Positions 1-7,816 of a stretch of 64,000 nt of DNA are shown here, in pieces. How positions within the stretch are numbered: position 1 is the stretch's first letter; each line of letters opens with the position of its first letter. The notes under the pieces are model-generated. The model searched no databases. It was not told the origin of the DNA and saw only the letters and a program-made list of their open reading frames with translations. Source of the DNA: Micromonospora sp045209745 (GTDB lineage Bacteria; Actinomycetota; Actinomycetes; Mycobacteriales; Micromonosporaceae). The stretch covers positions 3,658,001-3,722,000 of the forward strand of contig NZ_CP109273.1 in assembly GCF_045209745.1 (NCBI RefSeq). Reading direction: 5' to 3'. The position numbers and the translations under genes were made by a program.

Positions 1-1
1 G

Positions 2-598
2 ACCGAGGTGGCCCCGCTGCTGGCCGAGGGGCCGTTGCACGGGCTGCGGATCGGGGTGTTGCACGGTCGCCTGCCGGCCGACGAGAAGGACGCGGTCATG
101 CGCTCCTTTGCGGCCGGTGACCTGGACGTCCTGGTGGCGACCACCGTGGTCGAGGTCGGTGTGGACGTGCCGAACGCGACCGTGATGATCGTGCTGGACG
201 CCGACCGCTTCGGTGTCTCCCAACTGCACCAGTTGCGGGGCCGGGTCGGCCGGGGTGCCGCCGCCGGGCTCTGCCTGCTGGTGAGCGAGGCCGCCGAGGG
301 CTCGTCGGCGCGGGAACGGTTGGACGCGGTGGCGTCCACGAGCGACGGTTTCACGCTCGCCGAGCTGGATCTGGAGCAGCGCCGCGAGGGCGACGTGCTG
401 GGCGCCACCCAGTCCGGACGTCGCTCGCACCTGCGGCTGCTGTCACTGCTCCGCGACGCCGACCTGATCCGCGACGCCCGCGCCGAGGCGATAGCCGTGG
501 TCGAGGAGGACCCGGAGCTGGCCCAGCAGCCGGCGCTGGCCGCCTCGGTAGCCGCCCTGGTCGACGAGGAACGCGCGGAGTACCTGGAAAAGGGTTGA
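2..598 (+). CDS. recG: ATP-dependent DNA helicase RecG, C-terminal part (5' end outside window)
   Basis: Only the last ~198 codons are present; the reading frame enters from the left edge. RecG is a superfamily 2 helicase that remodels stalled replication forks and Holliday junctions. Visible are helicase motif V (TTVVEVGVDVPNA) and motif VI (QLHQLRGRVGRG), followed by the RecG C-terminal wedge segment with LDLEQRREGDVLGATQSG. That last signature distinguishes RecG from Mfd and PriA. The gene ends with TGA at 596-598, and a strong hairpin lies 60 bases downstream. In many actinobacteria recG lies just upstream of rsmD-coaD, as here apart from an inserted wall-protein gene. Confidence 0.95.
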   Translation, partial: TEVAPLLAEGPLHGLRIGVLHGRLPADEKDAVMRSFAAGDLDVLVATTVVEVGVDVPNATVMIVLDADRFGVSQLHQLRGRVGRGAAAGLCLLVSEAAEGSSARERLDAVASTSDGFTLAELDLEQRREGDVLGATQSGRRSHLRLLSLLRDADLIRDARAEAIAVVEEDPELAQQPALAASVAALVDEERAEYLEKG

Positions 599-656
599 GC
601 CCGGGTTCGTCCCTGAGCATCAGGAGTTCTGTTCTCGGCTTCCGGCGCAATGGGCC

Positions 657-691
657 GAGGGCGCGCCGACCGGAATGGTCGACGCGCCCTC
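657..691. terminator. Hairpin between convergent recG and LPXTG gene
   Basis: A 15-bp stem (657-671 with 677-691) carries a single C:A mismatch and a 5-base loop GGAAT. It lies between two convergent genes (stops at 598 and 712), so it can end transcription from both sides. No long T-run follows, as is usual in high-GC actinobacteria. Confidence 0.75.
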
Positions 692-711
692 AGTTGTCAG
701 AGCGGGTTGTC

Positions 712-1656
712 TCAGGCGGTGAAGCGCACCCGACGACGGCGGGCCATCACGAACAGGGCAGCACCGGCCGCGAGCAGCAGTGCGGCACCGGCGATGATGC
801 CGCCGGTGGCAGCACCGGTCAGCGGCAGGGCCGGCTTGTCCTTGTCGCAATCGGCCGGCTGCTCCCAGGCGATCGGCGTGGTGTCGTCAAGGCCCTCGGC
901 GGCCGGCGTGACGGTGAGACCCTTCGTCGCGGCGAAGGAGACGGATCCGGTCTCGCCCGGCTTGACGGTCAGCGTCTTCGCCTCGCCCTTGTTCGGGGTC
1001 AGCGTGAGGGTGACGGTCTCACCGTCCGCGGGGTTCTCGATGGTGAAGGTGAGCTTGTCGCAGGTCGACTCGACGGTGCCCACCGGCTCGGCCGGAGCCG
1101 AGGTGGCAGTCGGGGTCGGGGTCGGGCTCTGGGCCGGAGGCTGACTCGGCGACGGAGAGGCGCTGGGGGTCGGGGACGCCGTCGGAGTGGCGGTCGGCGT
1201 CGGACTGGTCGGCGAGGGCGAGGGCTCCACCGCGCAGGTTTCCGCCGGGGTGGCGGCCACCGTCCGCTCCTCGGTCACGATCCGGTTGGGGCGCTCCCAC
1301 CTCGCCTCGACGGTCAGCTCGATCTTCGGCTGCTGCTCGGTGAAACGGTGGGTCTGGGTGGAGGTGAGGACACCCTTGCCCTTCGCCGGGAGGGTGGCGT
1401 CCTTCGCCAAGTCGCCGCCGCTGAATTCGGTCGGGACGGTTGACACGAGCTTGGTGATCGTCGCATCAATGTTCTCGCTGTTGCCGACCTTCCAGGTCAC
1501 CGTGACCTGACCGTCAGAGGCCAGGCAGTAGGTGCCGGAGGGCTCGGGGTGGTGGGCGCTCGCGGGGGACGCCACGGCGCCGACGCCGGCGAGGCCGATC
1601 AGCGCGCCCGCGGCGATGGCCGCGAGGCGCCGGAACGGAGACTTGGGAGGGTTCAC
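712..1656 (-). CDS. LPXTG-type cell-wall anchored protein with Pro/Thr/Ser-rich stalk
   Basis: This is a 314-residue exported protein. Residues 1-34 form a signal peptide (charged start, hydrophobic core, SPASA then HHPEP). A beta-rich domain with Cys residues follows (about 35-140), then a Pro/Thr/Ser repeat region (about 145-190) and a second beta-domain (about 190-275). The C-terminus is a sorting signal: LPLTG, a hydrophobic helix and a final RRRR cluster. Sortase would cleave in LPLTG and join the protein to peptidoglycan; no sortase gene is in the window. The GTG start at 1656 has AGGAG 7-8 bases upstream. The ligand or role is unknown. The class call is secure; the function is not. Confidence 0.9.
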   Translation of the reverse strand: MNPPKSPFRRLAAIAAGALIGLAGVGAVASPASAHHPEPSGTYCLASDGQVTVTWKVGNSENIDATITKLVSTVPTEFSGGDLAKDATLPAKGKGVLTSTQTHRFTEQQPKIELTVEARWERPNRIVTEERTVAATPAETCAVEPSPSPTSPTPTATPTASPTPSASPSPSQPPAQSPTPTPTATSAPAEPVGTVESTCDKLTFTIENPADGETVTLTLTPNKGEAKTLTVKPGETGSVSFAATKGLTVTPAAEGLDDTTPIAWEQPADCDKDKPALPLTGAATGGIIAGAALLLAAGAALFVMARRRRVRFTA

Positions 1657-1825
1657 GCCTGCTCCTGGTGAGGGGGTACGGATCGCGTGGCGGGAGGCCG
1701 GGAGCCATCGCGACCGGGGGGTCGCCTGCTCACCGGGGTGTCGCGCGACGCGGTGGTGTTCCCGCAGCGAAAGCGGGGACAGGGGGTGACTGTACTGATG
1801 GGTGGTTAATGAGGGGAGTTCAGAT

Positions 1826-1843
1826 CATTGCCATCGGGCAATG
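1826..1843. promoter_or_regulatory. Perfect 7-bp inverted repeat, possible operator; gap 1657-1920
   Basis: CATTGCC-ATCG-GGCAATG is a perfect dyad 78 bases upstream of a small ORF with a strong ribosome binding site. A second palindrome, TTGATCAA, lies 18 bases further on (1861-1868). The gap 1657-1920 otherwise holds only the upstream region of the LPXTG gene. The dyad could be a repressor or activator site for the small ORF or for rsmD; no regulator can be named. Confidence 0.35.
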
Positions 1844-1920
1844 TAGTCGATTCGTGATCTTTGATCAACCCAAGGCGTCAGTTCAGTCACTGCTGGCGAT
1901 CGATCCTCGGAGGAACCACA

Positions 1921-2004
1921 GTGGATCTGAAGCCGTCGGGGCTGCTCACGCCCTCAGTGGACCAGCGTGGCGGCGTGCTTCCGGCGGCGGCACCCGGCAC
2001 CTGA
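1921..2004 (+). CDS. Possible 27-residue peptide
   Basis: A GTG at 1921 is preceded by a near-perfect Shine-Dalgarno (GGAGGA at 1909-1914, 6-base spacing). It opens a 27-codon frame ending in TGA at 2002-2004. The peptide begins VDLKPSGLLTPS and is rich in Pro, Gly and Ala, with no Cys and no membrane segment. It sits between divergent LPXTG and rsmD, downstream of a dyad. It could be a leader peptide, a secreted or modified peptide, or chance. The ribosome binding site is the main support. Confidence 0.4.
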   Translation: MDLKPSGLLTPSVDQRGGVLPAAAPGT

Positions 2005-2121
2005 CCCGGAGCGAGCGGAGCCACCGTGCCACCGTCAGCCGGCAGGCTCCTCGGATACGCGCCGTGGTGACCGGGGCCGCGCCCCATCGCGTAGCGTCGC
2101 GGGCATGAGCAGGAGGAGACG

Positions 2122-2685
2122 GTGACCCGGATCGTGGCCGGGACGCTCGGTGGCCGGCGGATCGCCGCGCCTCCCGGCGCCGGCACCCGACCCACCTCCG
2201 ACCGGGTCCGCGAGGCGCTGTTCAGTGCCGTCCAGGCCGAGGTCGATCTCGACGGCGCCCGCTTCGCCGACCTGTACGCCGGCTCCGGCGCGGTCGGGCT
2301 GGAGGCGCTCTCCCGGGGGGCCCGGCACGTGCTGCTGGTCGAGTCCGACCCGCGGGCGGCCCGGGTGATCCGGGAGAACGTGACCGCCCTGCGCGCCGGC
2401 CCGGCGGCCCGCCTGGTCACCGGCAAGGTGGCGACGGTGCTGGCCGCCGGCCCGGACGACGGGCCCTACGACGTGGTCTTCGCCGACCCGCCGTACGCGG
2501 TGCCGGACGCGGAGATCACCGCGCTGCTGGCCGCGCTGGTGGACGGCGGCTGGCTGGTGCCCGACGCGCTGGTGGTGGTGGAGCGGTCCACTCGCACGAG
2601 GCAGTTCGACTGGGTGGAGGGGATCACCGCCGAGCGCAGTCGCCGTTACGGCGAAACCACCCTTTGGTACGGTCGCCGATCATGA
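2122..2685 (+). CDS. rsmD: 16S rRNA (guanine-966-N2)-methyltransferase RsmD
   Basis: This 187-residue SAM-dependent methyltransferase modifies G966 of 16S rRNA in the 30S subunit. It starts TRIVAGTLGGRRI and has the GTRPTSDRVREALF segment typical of RsmD. The SAM motif DLYAGSGAVGLEALSRGA lies at about residues 53-70, and the catalytic motif DPPY is in FADPPYAVP (about 115-123). The GTG start at 2122 has AGGAGGAG 4-11 bases upstream. The stop overlaps the coaD start (ATGA, 2682-2685), so the two are translationally coupled, as is usual for rsmD-coaD. Confidence 0.95.
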   Translation: MTRIVAGTLGGRRIAAPPGAGTRPTSDRVREALFSAVQAEVDLDGARFADLYAGSGAVGLEALSRGARHVLLVESDPRAARVIRENVTALRAGPAARLVTGKVATVLAAGPDDGPYDVVFADPPYAVPDAEITALLAALVDGGWLVPDALVVVERSTRTRQFDWVEGITAERSRRYGETTLWYGRRS

Positions 2686-3164
2686 GACGTGCGGTGTGCC
2701 CCGGCTCGTTCGACCCGGTCACCAACGGACACCTCGACATCATCGGGCGGGCCAGTCGGCTCTTCGACGAGGTGATTGTCGGCGTGCTGATAAACCAGTC
2801 GAAGAGTGGCCTGTTCACTGTCGAGGAGCGGATCGACATGCTCCGCGAGGTGACCTCCTCGTACGGGAATGTGCGAGTCGAGTCGTTTCGAGGGCTGCTG
2901 GTGGACTTCTGCCGAGCGCAGCAGGCGAGTGTGCTGATCAAGGGTCTGCGGGCGGTCAGCGACTTCGACTACGAGTTGCAGATGGCTCAGATGAACATCG
3001 GGCTGGCCGGCGTCGAGACGCTGTTCATGCCGACCAACCCGCTCTACTCGTTCCTCTCCTCAAGCCTGGTCAAGGATGTGGCCAAGTGGGGCGGCGACAT
3101 CTCCGCCCACGTTCCCGACCCGGTCCGCGAAGCCCTCCAGGTGCGGCTCGGCCCCCGCCCCTGA
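2682..3164 (+). CDS. coaD: Phosphopantetheine adenylyltransferase
   Basis: The protein has 160 residues, the normal family length. CoaD transfers AMP from ATP to 4'-phosphopantetheine, the penultimate step of coenzyme A synthesis. The nucleotidyltransferase motif PGSFDPVTNGH (residues 7-17) carries the T/HxGH signature. KGLRAVSDFDYE and PTNPLYSFLSSSLVKDVAKWGGD are the substrate-site and C-terminal motifs of bacterial PPAT. The ATG at 2682 overlaps the rsmD stop. A repeat palindrome follows the gene directly. Confidence 0.96.
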   Translation: MRRAVCPGSFDPVTNGHLDIIGRASRLFDEVIVGVLINQSKSGLFTVEERIDMLREVTSSYGNVRVESFRGLLVDFCRAQQASVLIKGLRAVSDFDYELQMAQMNIGLAGVETLFMPTNPLYSFLSSSLVKDVAKWGGDISAHVPDPVREALQVRLGPRP

Positions 3165-3180
3165 CGCGCCCTTTCCCCCG

Positions 3181-3250
3181 CGATCTTGCAGTTGCGGTCG
3201 TTCGATCGCCTCTCTTGTGCGGGTTTGTCACGGCAGGATGTGCAAGATCG
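3181..3250. repeat. Interspersed palindromic element, copy 1
   Basis: CGATCTTGCA at 3181-3190 is repeated inverted at 3241-3250 with a 50-base spacer beginning GTTGCGGTCG. A related copy with the same arms and spacing lies at 60139-60206. The element sits just after coaD and could also act as its terminator. This looks like a dispersed REP-like family of the genome. Confidence 0.6.
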
Positions 3251-3392
3251 GCGCGGAGTGACGATGTCGCGACGCGCCGGGTCGGGGTGGATGGGGCGGG
3301 TGTGGGGCGAGCACGACATGATTGGTGGCGCGGGGAACGGCCGTAGCCCGCATCATGGAGGTCGGCCGACGAACGACAGGAGTGAGGTACCG

Positions 3393-3890
3393 GTGGACCC
3401 GCTCGATCGCATCGACGAACTGATCGCCATGGTGGAGCAGGCCCGCTCCGTCCCGATGTCGCGCAACAACTGCATGGTCGACCGGGGTGAGATGATCGCG
3501 GCCCTCGACGAGATGCGCGCCGACCTTCCCGCCGACCTGCGTCGCGCTGCCGCACTCCTCGAGGAGCGCGACAAGATCATGGATGCCGGCAAGCGCGAGG
3601 CCGACCGGATCATCAGTGAGGGTGAGGCAGAACACGCCCGCCTTGTCTCCGTGAACGAGATCACCGTGTCGGCCGAGCACGAGGGTGCCCGGATCATCGG
3701 TGAGGCCCGAGCCGAGGCGCAGCGCCTGCGTGAGGAGGTCGACGACTACGTCGACACCGCGCTGGCCAACTTCGAGCAGTTCCTCACCCGGGCGCTGGCC
3801 TCGATAGAGCGCGGCCGGGACAAGATGCACGCACTGCGGGAGATTGGCACCTTCGCTGGGGATGAGGCGGAACGCCCGCTACCCTTCTGA
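3393..3890 (+). CDS. sepIVA: DivIVA-like coiled-coil septation protein (SepIVA type)
   Basis: The protein has 165 residues and begins VDPLDRIDELIAMVEQARSV. A long central coiled coil (about 60-150) is rich in Glu, Arg and Ala, with repeats such as EADRIISEGEAEH and EGARIIGEARAEAQRLREEV. The pattern matches the DivIVA/SepIVA group and is sometimes misnamed ATP synthase subunit b. In mycobacteria the SepIVA gene lies next to DUF177, rnc and fpg, the same order as here, which supports a role in septum assembly and cell growth. The GTG at 3393 was chosen because AGGAGTGAGG precedes it; a longer open frame upstream runs through repeat DNA and is not coding-like. Confidence 0.75.
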   Translation: MDPLDRIDELIAMVEQARSVPMSRNNCMVDRGEMIAALDEMRADLPADLRRAAALLEERDKIMDAGKREADRIISEGEAEHARLVSVNEITVSAEHEGARIIGEARAEAQRLREEVDDYVDTALANFEQFLTRALASIERGRDKMHALREIGTFAGDEAERPLPF

Positions 3891-4000
3891 GCGGCACCTC
3901 ACCAGCCGACATTCTCGGGCGGGGGTCGCCCCCGGTTCGACGGTCCGGCGGTCGCCCAGGTAACCTTTTTTGTCGGCCTCTCACCGGCCGGAGTCTGACT

Positions 4001-4564
4001 ATGCCCAAGCACTCGCCATCGACACTCAACCCCAGGTCGCCGCTGGTCCTCGACACGAGGGACCTGCCGCGTCGACCTGGCGTGTTGCGTGAAGTCCAGC
4101 GGGTCGTGCCGGCACCGGCGGACCTCGGCTTGGAGTTGATCGGCGTGCCGGCGGGCGCGGACCTCGACCTCGATCTGAGGTTGCAGTCGGTGTCCGAGGG
4201 CGTGCTCGTCTCCGGGACCATCACCGGTCCCGTCCGGGGCGAGTGCGGTCGTTGCCTGCGCGAGATCAACGACTCGATGGGCGTGACGATCCAGGAGCTG
4301 TACGCGTATGAGGACAGCACCACGGACGCCACGACCGACGAGGACGAGGTGGGCCGGATGCAGGGCGATCTGATCGACCTGGAGCCGGCGCTGCGGGACG
4401 CGTTGGTGCTCACGCTGCCGACCAACCCGCTCTGCCGGGAGGACTGCCCAGGGTTGTGCCCCGAATGCGGGGCCCACTGGGACGATCTGCCGGCCGACCA
4501 CAGTCACCAGCAGATCGACCCGCGTTGGGCGGGCCTGTCGCAACTGACCGTTACAGAGGAGTAA
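4001..4564 (+). CDS. DUF177 (YceD) family protein upstream of rpmF
   Basis: This 187-residue protein belongs to the YceD/DUF177 family. The family is almost always encoded directly before ribosomal protein L32 and is linked to 23S rRNA maturation in some bacteria and plastids. The C-terminal half has the family Cys pairs CGRCLREI and CREDCPGLCPECG, likely binding a metal, and ends in the typical DPRWAGLSQL. The ATG start at 4001 has GGAG about 9 bases upstream. It lies 5 bases before rpmF and heads the plsX-rnc-mutM operon. Confidence 0.85.
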   Translation: MPKHSPSTLNPRSPLVLDTRDLPRRPGVLREVQRVVPAPADLGLELIGVPAGADLDLDLRLQSVSEGVLVSGTITGPVRGECGRCLREINDSMGVTIQELYAYEDSTTDATTDEDEVGRMQGDLIDLEPALRDALVLTLPTNPLCREDCPGLCPECGAHWDDLPADHSHQQIDPRWAGLSQLTVTEE

Positions 4565-4569
4565 GAACC

Positions 4570-4743
4570 GTGGCCGTCCCGAAGCGCAAGATGTCGCGCA
4601 GCAACACCCGGTCCCGCCGGGCGAACTGGAAGGCGACCGTGGTCGCGACCGTCGCGTGCCCGCAGTGCAAGTCCCCGAAGCTGCCGCACGCCGCCTGCTC
4701 CGTCTGCGGCACCTACAACGGCCGCCAGGTTCTCGAGGTCTGA
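4570..4743 (+). CDS. rpmF: 50S ribosomal protein L32
   Basis: The protein has 57 residues, beginning AVPKRKMSRSNTRSRRANWK, the invariant N-terminus of L32. Two CxxC pairs (CPQC, CSVC) form a zinc ribbon, so this is the zinc-containing paralogue type rather than the Cys-free stress form. The GTG start at 4570 is 5 bases after the DUF177 stop. Linkage to plsX and rnc is the standard bacterial arrangement joining ribosome and phospholipid synthesis. Confidence 0.96.
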   Translation: MAVPKRKMSRSNTRSRRANWKATVVATVACPQCKSPKLPHAACSVCGTYNGRQVLEV

Positions 4744-4755
4744 CCTGAACGCCCA

Positions 4756-5844
4756 GTGACGCCCCCGACCTCAGGTCGGGCGGCGCGCGCACCCTGGCAT
4801 TCGCCCGGTGCTCCGGCTCCTTCCGACGCCGTCCGGCCCACGCCGGCCGGCGTTCCGGTGGAGCCGGGCACCGCGCGGATCGCCGTTGACCTCCTCGGCG
4901 GGGACGACGCTCCCGCCGTCGTGGTTGACGGCGCTCTGCGGGCCATGCGCGCCGACCCTGACCTGCACCTGCTCCTCGTCGGCCCGACCGAGGTCGCCGA
5001 CGAGTTGATCGCTGCCCTGGATCCGGCGCAACGCGCCCGGATCACGGTGCGGCCCGTCCGCGACGTCGTCGGCATGGCCGACCATCCCAGCGCCGCCCGC
5101 GCGGAGAGCACCGTCCGGGCCGCGGTCACCGCCGTCCGCGACGGGAGCGCCGACGCCCTGGTCTCCGCCGGTGCCACCGGTGCCACCGTCACCGCGGCCG
5201 TACTCGGCCTCGGCCGCTGGCCGGAGATCCGCCAACCCGCCCTGGTCGCCACCCTGCCCGCCGTAGCCGGGCCGATCGTCCTGCTCGACGTGGGCGGCTC
5301 CCTGGAACCCCGCCCGGCCACTCTCGCCCGCCATGCCGTGCTCGGCGCCGCGTACGCCGCGGTGGCGCACTCGATCGCCGCGCCGCGCGTCGGGCTGCTC
5401 TCGGTCGGCACCGAGGCCGGCAAGGGCGACCGGGTCCGCCGGGCCGCCGACCCGTTGCTCGCCGTCGAGCCGCTGCCCGCTGGGGCGCGCTACGTCGGCC
5501 TGGTCGAGGGGTACGACGTGACCCACGGCGCGCGCGCCGATGTGGTCGTCACCGACGGCTTCACCGGTAACGTGCTGCTCAAGGCCGTCGAGGGCGCGTA
5601 CGCGATAGCTGGCGGCCCACCCGCCGAGGGTGGCGCGCCCCGCGCGGCCGCCCTGCTGGGCGTTGCGGGGACGGTGGTTGTCTGCCACGGTTCCGCCCGC
5701 CCCGCCGACGTCGCCTCCGGCATAGCCCTCGCCGCCCACCTGTGGCGGCGGCACGCCACCGTTCTGGTCTCCGCGTTGCTGGACGGCAACGCCGCGACGG
5801 ACCGCACCGACCGCCCCACCGACACCGAGGTACGCACATCATGA
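4756..5844 (+). CDS. plsX: Phosphate acyltransferase PlsX
   Basis: PlsX converts acyl-ACP and phosphate to acyl-phosphate, the donor for PlsY in phospholipid synthesis. Conserved segments are IAVDLLGGDDAP, the MADHPSAARAESTV loop, SAGATGATV, DVGGSLEPRP and VVVTDGFTGNVLLKAVEG. The 362-residue frame begins with ~35 low-complexity residues (TPPTSGRAARAPWHSPG...). The conserved core starts at about residue 39, so a later GTG at 4858 is a reasonable alternative start. The TGA overlaps the rnc ATG (5841-5844), giving translational coupling. Confidence 0.88.
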   Translation: MTPPTSGRAARAPWHSPGAPAPSDAVRPTPAGVPVEPGTARIAVDLLGGDDAPAVVVDGALRAMRADPDLHLLLVGPTEVADELIAALDPAQRARITVRPVRDVVGMADHPSAARAESTVRAAVTAVRDGSADALVSAGATGATVTAAVLGLGRWPEIRQPALVATLPAVAGPIVLLDVGGSLEPRPATLARHAVLGAAYAAVAHSIAAPRVGLLSVGTEAGKGDRVRRAADPLLAVEPLPAGARYVGLVEGYDVTHGARADVVVTDGFTGNVLLKAVEGAYAIAGGPPAEGGAPRAAALLGVAGTVVVCHGSARPADVASGIALAAHLWRRHATVLVSALLDGNAATDRTDRPTDTEVRTS

Positions 5845-6764
5845 GCAACGACAAGCGGCGGCGGGCGTCCGTCGGTCACCTGGAAGCCGCGTTCGGCGTG
5901 AGCCTGGAACCCGAGCTGCTGCAGCGCGCGCTGACCCACCGCTCGTACGCGTACGAGAACGGCGGGCTGCCCACCAACGAGCGGCTGGAGTTCCTCGGCG
6001 ACTCGGTGCTCGGCGTGGTGATCACCACGGCGCTCTTCCACAACCACCCGGACCTGCCCGAGGGACAGTTGGCCAAGCTGCGCGCCAGCGTGGTCAACAT
6101 GCGGGCGCTCGCCGATGTGGCCCGTGGCCTGGGCCCGGACGGCCTCGGCGCGTACCTGCTGCTCGGTAAGGGCGAGGAGACCACCGGTGGTCGGGACAAG
6201 GCGAGCATCCTCGCCGACACGCTCGAGGCGCTGCTCGGCGCGATCTACCTCCAGTACGGGTTGGACACCACGGGGATCGTCATCCACCGGCTCTTCGACC
6301 CGCTGATGGCCGAGTCGGCTGGTCGGGGTGCCGCACTGGACTGGAAGACCAGCCTGCAGGAGTTGACGGCGGCGCTCGGGCTCGGCGTCCCGGAGTACCG
6401 GATCGAGGGCACCGGCCCGGACCATCTCAAGACGTTCACCGCCTGGGTGGTGGTGGCCGGCAACCGGTACGGCGGCGCCGAGGGGCGCAGCAAGAAGGAG
6501 GCCGAGCAGCGGGCCGCCGAGGCCGCCTGGCGGACGCTCGCCGAGCAGAACGGGCGGGCCGCAGACGGCGGCCAGATTAGCCAGAGCGGCGACGACCGCC
6601 AGGACCAGCCGACTGACCGGGACGGCGCGACTGACCGGAATGATCCGTTCGGGCCGCTGGAGCGCGCCGAGCGGGCGGCCCAGGCCGAGCAGGCCGACCA
6701 CCTGGCGCAGGCCGTGCCGGCCTGGGGTGCCGACGGCCACGAGACGGGGTTGCGGCGTGCCTGA
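5841..6764 (+). CDS. rnc: Ribonuclease III
   Basis: RNase III cleaves double-stranded RNA, including 16S/23S rRNA precursors. The catalytic signature NERLEFLGDSVLG lies at about residues 47-59, with the second acidic site in DTLEALLGAIYLQYG (about 118-132). A double-stranded RNA binding domain follows (about 170-235, DWKTSLQEL to RSKKEAEQRAAEAAW). After it comes a ~70-residue acidic Asp/Gln/Arg-rich tail that bacterial RNase III normally lacks. The ATG overlaps the plsX stop; the last 8 bases overlap mutM. Confidence 0.95.
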   Translation: MSNDKRRRASVGHLEAAFGVSLEPELLQRALTHRSYAYENGGLPTNERLEFLGDSVLGVVITTALFHNHPDLPEGQLAKLRASVVNMRALADVARGLGPDGLGAYLLLGKGEETTGGRDKASILADTLEALLGAIYLQYGLDTTGIVIHRLFDPLMAESAGRGAALDWKTSLQELTAALGLGVPEYRIEGTGPDHLKTFTAWVVVAGNRYGGAEGRSKKEAEQRAAEAAWRTLAEQNGRAADGGQISQSGDDRQDQPTDRDGATDRNDPFGPLERAERAAQAEQADHLAQAVPAWGADGHETGLRRA

Positions 6765-7614
6765 GCTACCCGAGGTGGAGACCGTCCGGCAGGGGCTGGC
6801 CCAGTGGGTCGTCGGCCGCCGGATCACCTCGGTCGAGGTCCGGCACCCGCGCGCGGTTCGCCGGCACATCCCGGGTGGCGTGCACTTCGCCGACGTGCTC
6901 GCCGGCCGGACCGTGCTGGACGTCCGCCGTCGCGGTAAGTACCTGTGGCTGCCGCTGGACAGCGGCGACGCGATCATCGGGCATCTCGGTATGTCTGGTC
7001 AGCTGCTGCTCCAACCACCCGGCACCTTGGACGAGACCCATCTGCGGGTCCGGTTCCGGTTCGGCGACGACGGACCGGAGCTGCGCTTCGTCGACCAGCG
7101 CACATTCGGCGGGCTGTCGGTGAGCGAGGGCGGCGCCGAGCTGCCGGACGAGATCGCGCACATCGCCCGTGACCCGATGGACCCGGAGTTCTCCGACGCG
7201 GCGTTCGTCGCCGCGCTGCGCCGCCGGCACACCGAGGTGAAGCGGGCCCTGCTCGACCAGACCCTGATCTCCGGGGTGGGCAACATCTACGCCGACGAGG
7301 CACTCTGGCGCGCCGGGCTGCACGGCGGCCGACCCACCGACGCGCTGACCGGCCCGGCCGCGCAGCGCCTGCTCGGCCACGTCCGTGACGTGCTCGCCGA
7401 GGCGATCAAGGTTGGCGGAACCAGCTTCGATGCCCTCTACGTCAACGTCAACGGGGAGAGCGGCTACTTCGACCGGGCGCTGAACGCCTACGGCCGCGAG
7501 GGCGAGCCGTGCCGTCGGTGCGGCGCGCCGATCCGCCGCGAGGCGTTCATGAACCGGTCCTCGTACAGCTGCCCGCACTGTCAGCCCCGACCCCGGGGTT
7601 CCCTTCGGGGATGA
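6757..7614 (+). CDS. mutM: Formamidopyrimidine-DNA glycosylase
   Basis: MutM excises 8-oxoguanine and formamidopyrimidine and cleaves the abasic site. After Met removal the N-terminus is PELPEVETVRQGL, with catalytic Pro and Glu at positions 2 and 3. The beta-elimination Lys lies in RRGKYLWL (about residue 58). The helix-two-turn-helix LISGVGNIYADEALW and the C-terminal zinc finger CRRCGAPIRREAF...YSCPHC are complete. Length is 285, normal for the family. The GTG start at 6757 overlaps the rnc 3' end by 8 bases. The RNase III-Fpg pairing is typical of actinobacteria. Confidence 0.95.
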   Translation: MPELPEVETVRQGLAQWVVGRRITSVEVRHPRAVRRHIPGGVHFADVLAGRTVLDVRRRGKYLWLPLDSGDAIIGHLGMSGQLLLQPPGTLDETHLRVRFRFGDDGPELRFVDQRTFGGLSVSEGGAELPDEIAHIARDPMDPEFSDAAFVAALRRRHTEVKRALLDQTLISGVGNIYADEALWRAGLHGGRPTDALTGPAAQRLLGHVRDVLAEAIKVGGTSFDALYVNVNGESGYFDRALNAYGREGEPCRRCGAPIRREAFMNRSSYSCPHCQPRPRGSLRG

Positions 7615-7816
7615 CCCGGAGTCGGCTCCGGGGTGGTGCCGGCGGGTCGCGGCCGGCCGCTCCGGGATGGACCCCGGCATACGCCCGAACGGGGGTTGAT
7701 GCCCGCCGAACGGACCCCCGCACCCGATGCGGCGATTCCGGGGCGGGCCGGGGCCCATCCCCGATGTGACCGTCTCGTCATGCACCTAGCGTCAGCACCG
7801 TTGACAGGGGGTTGAC

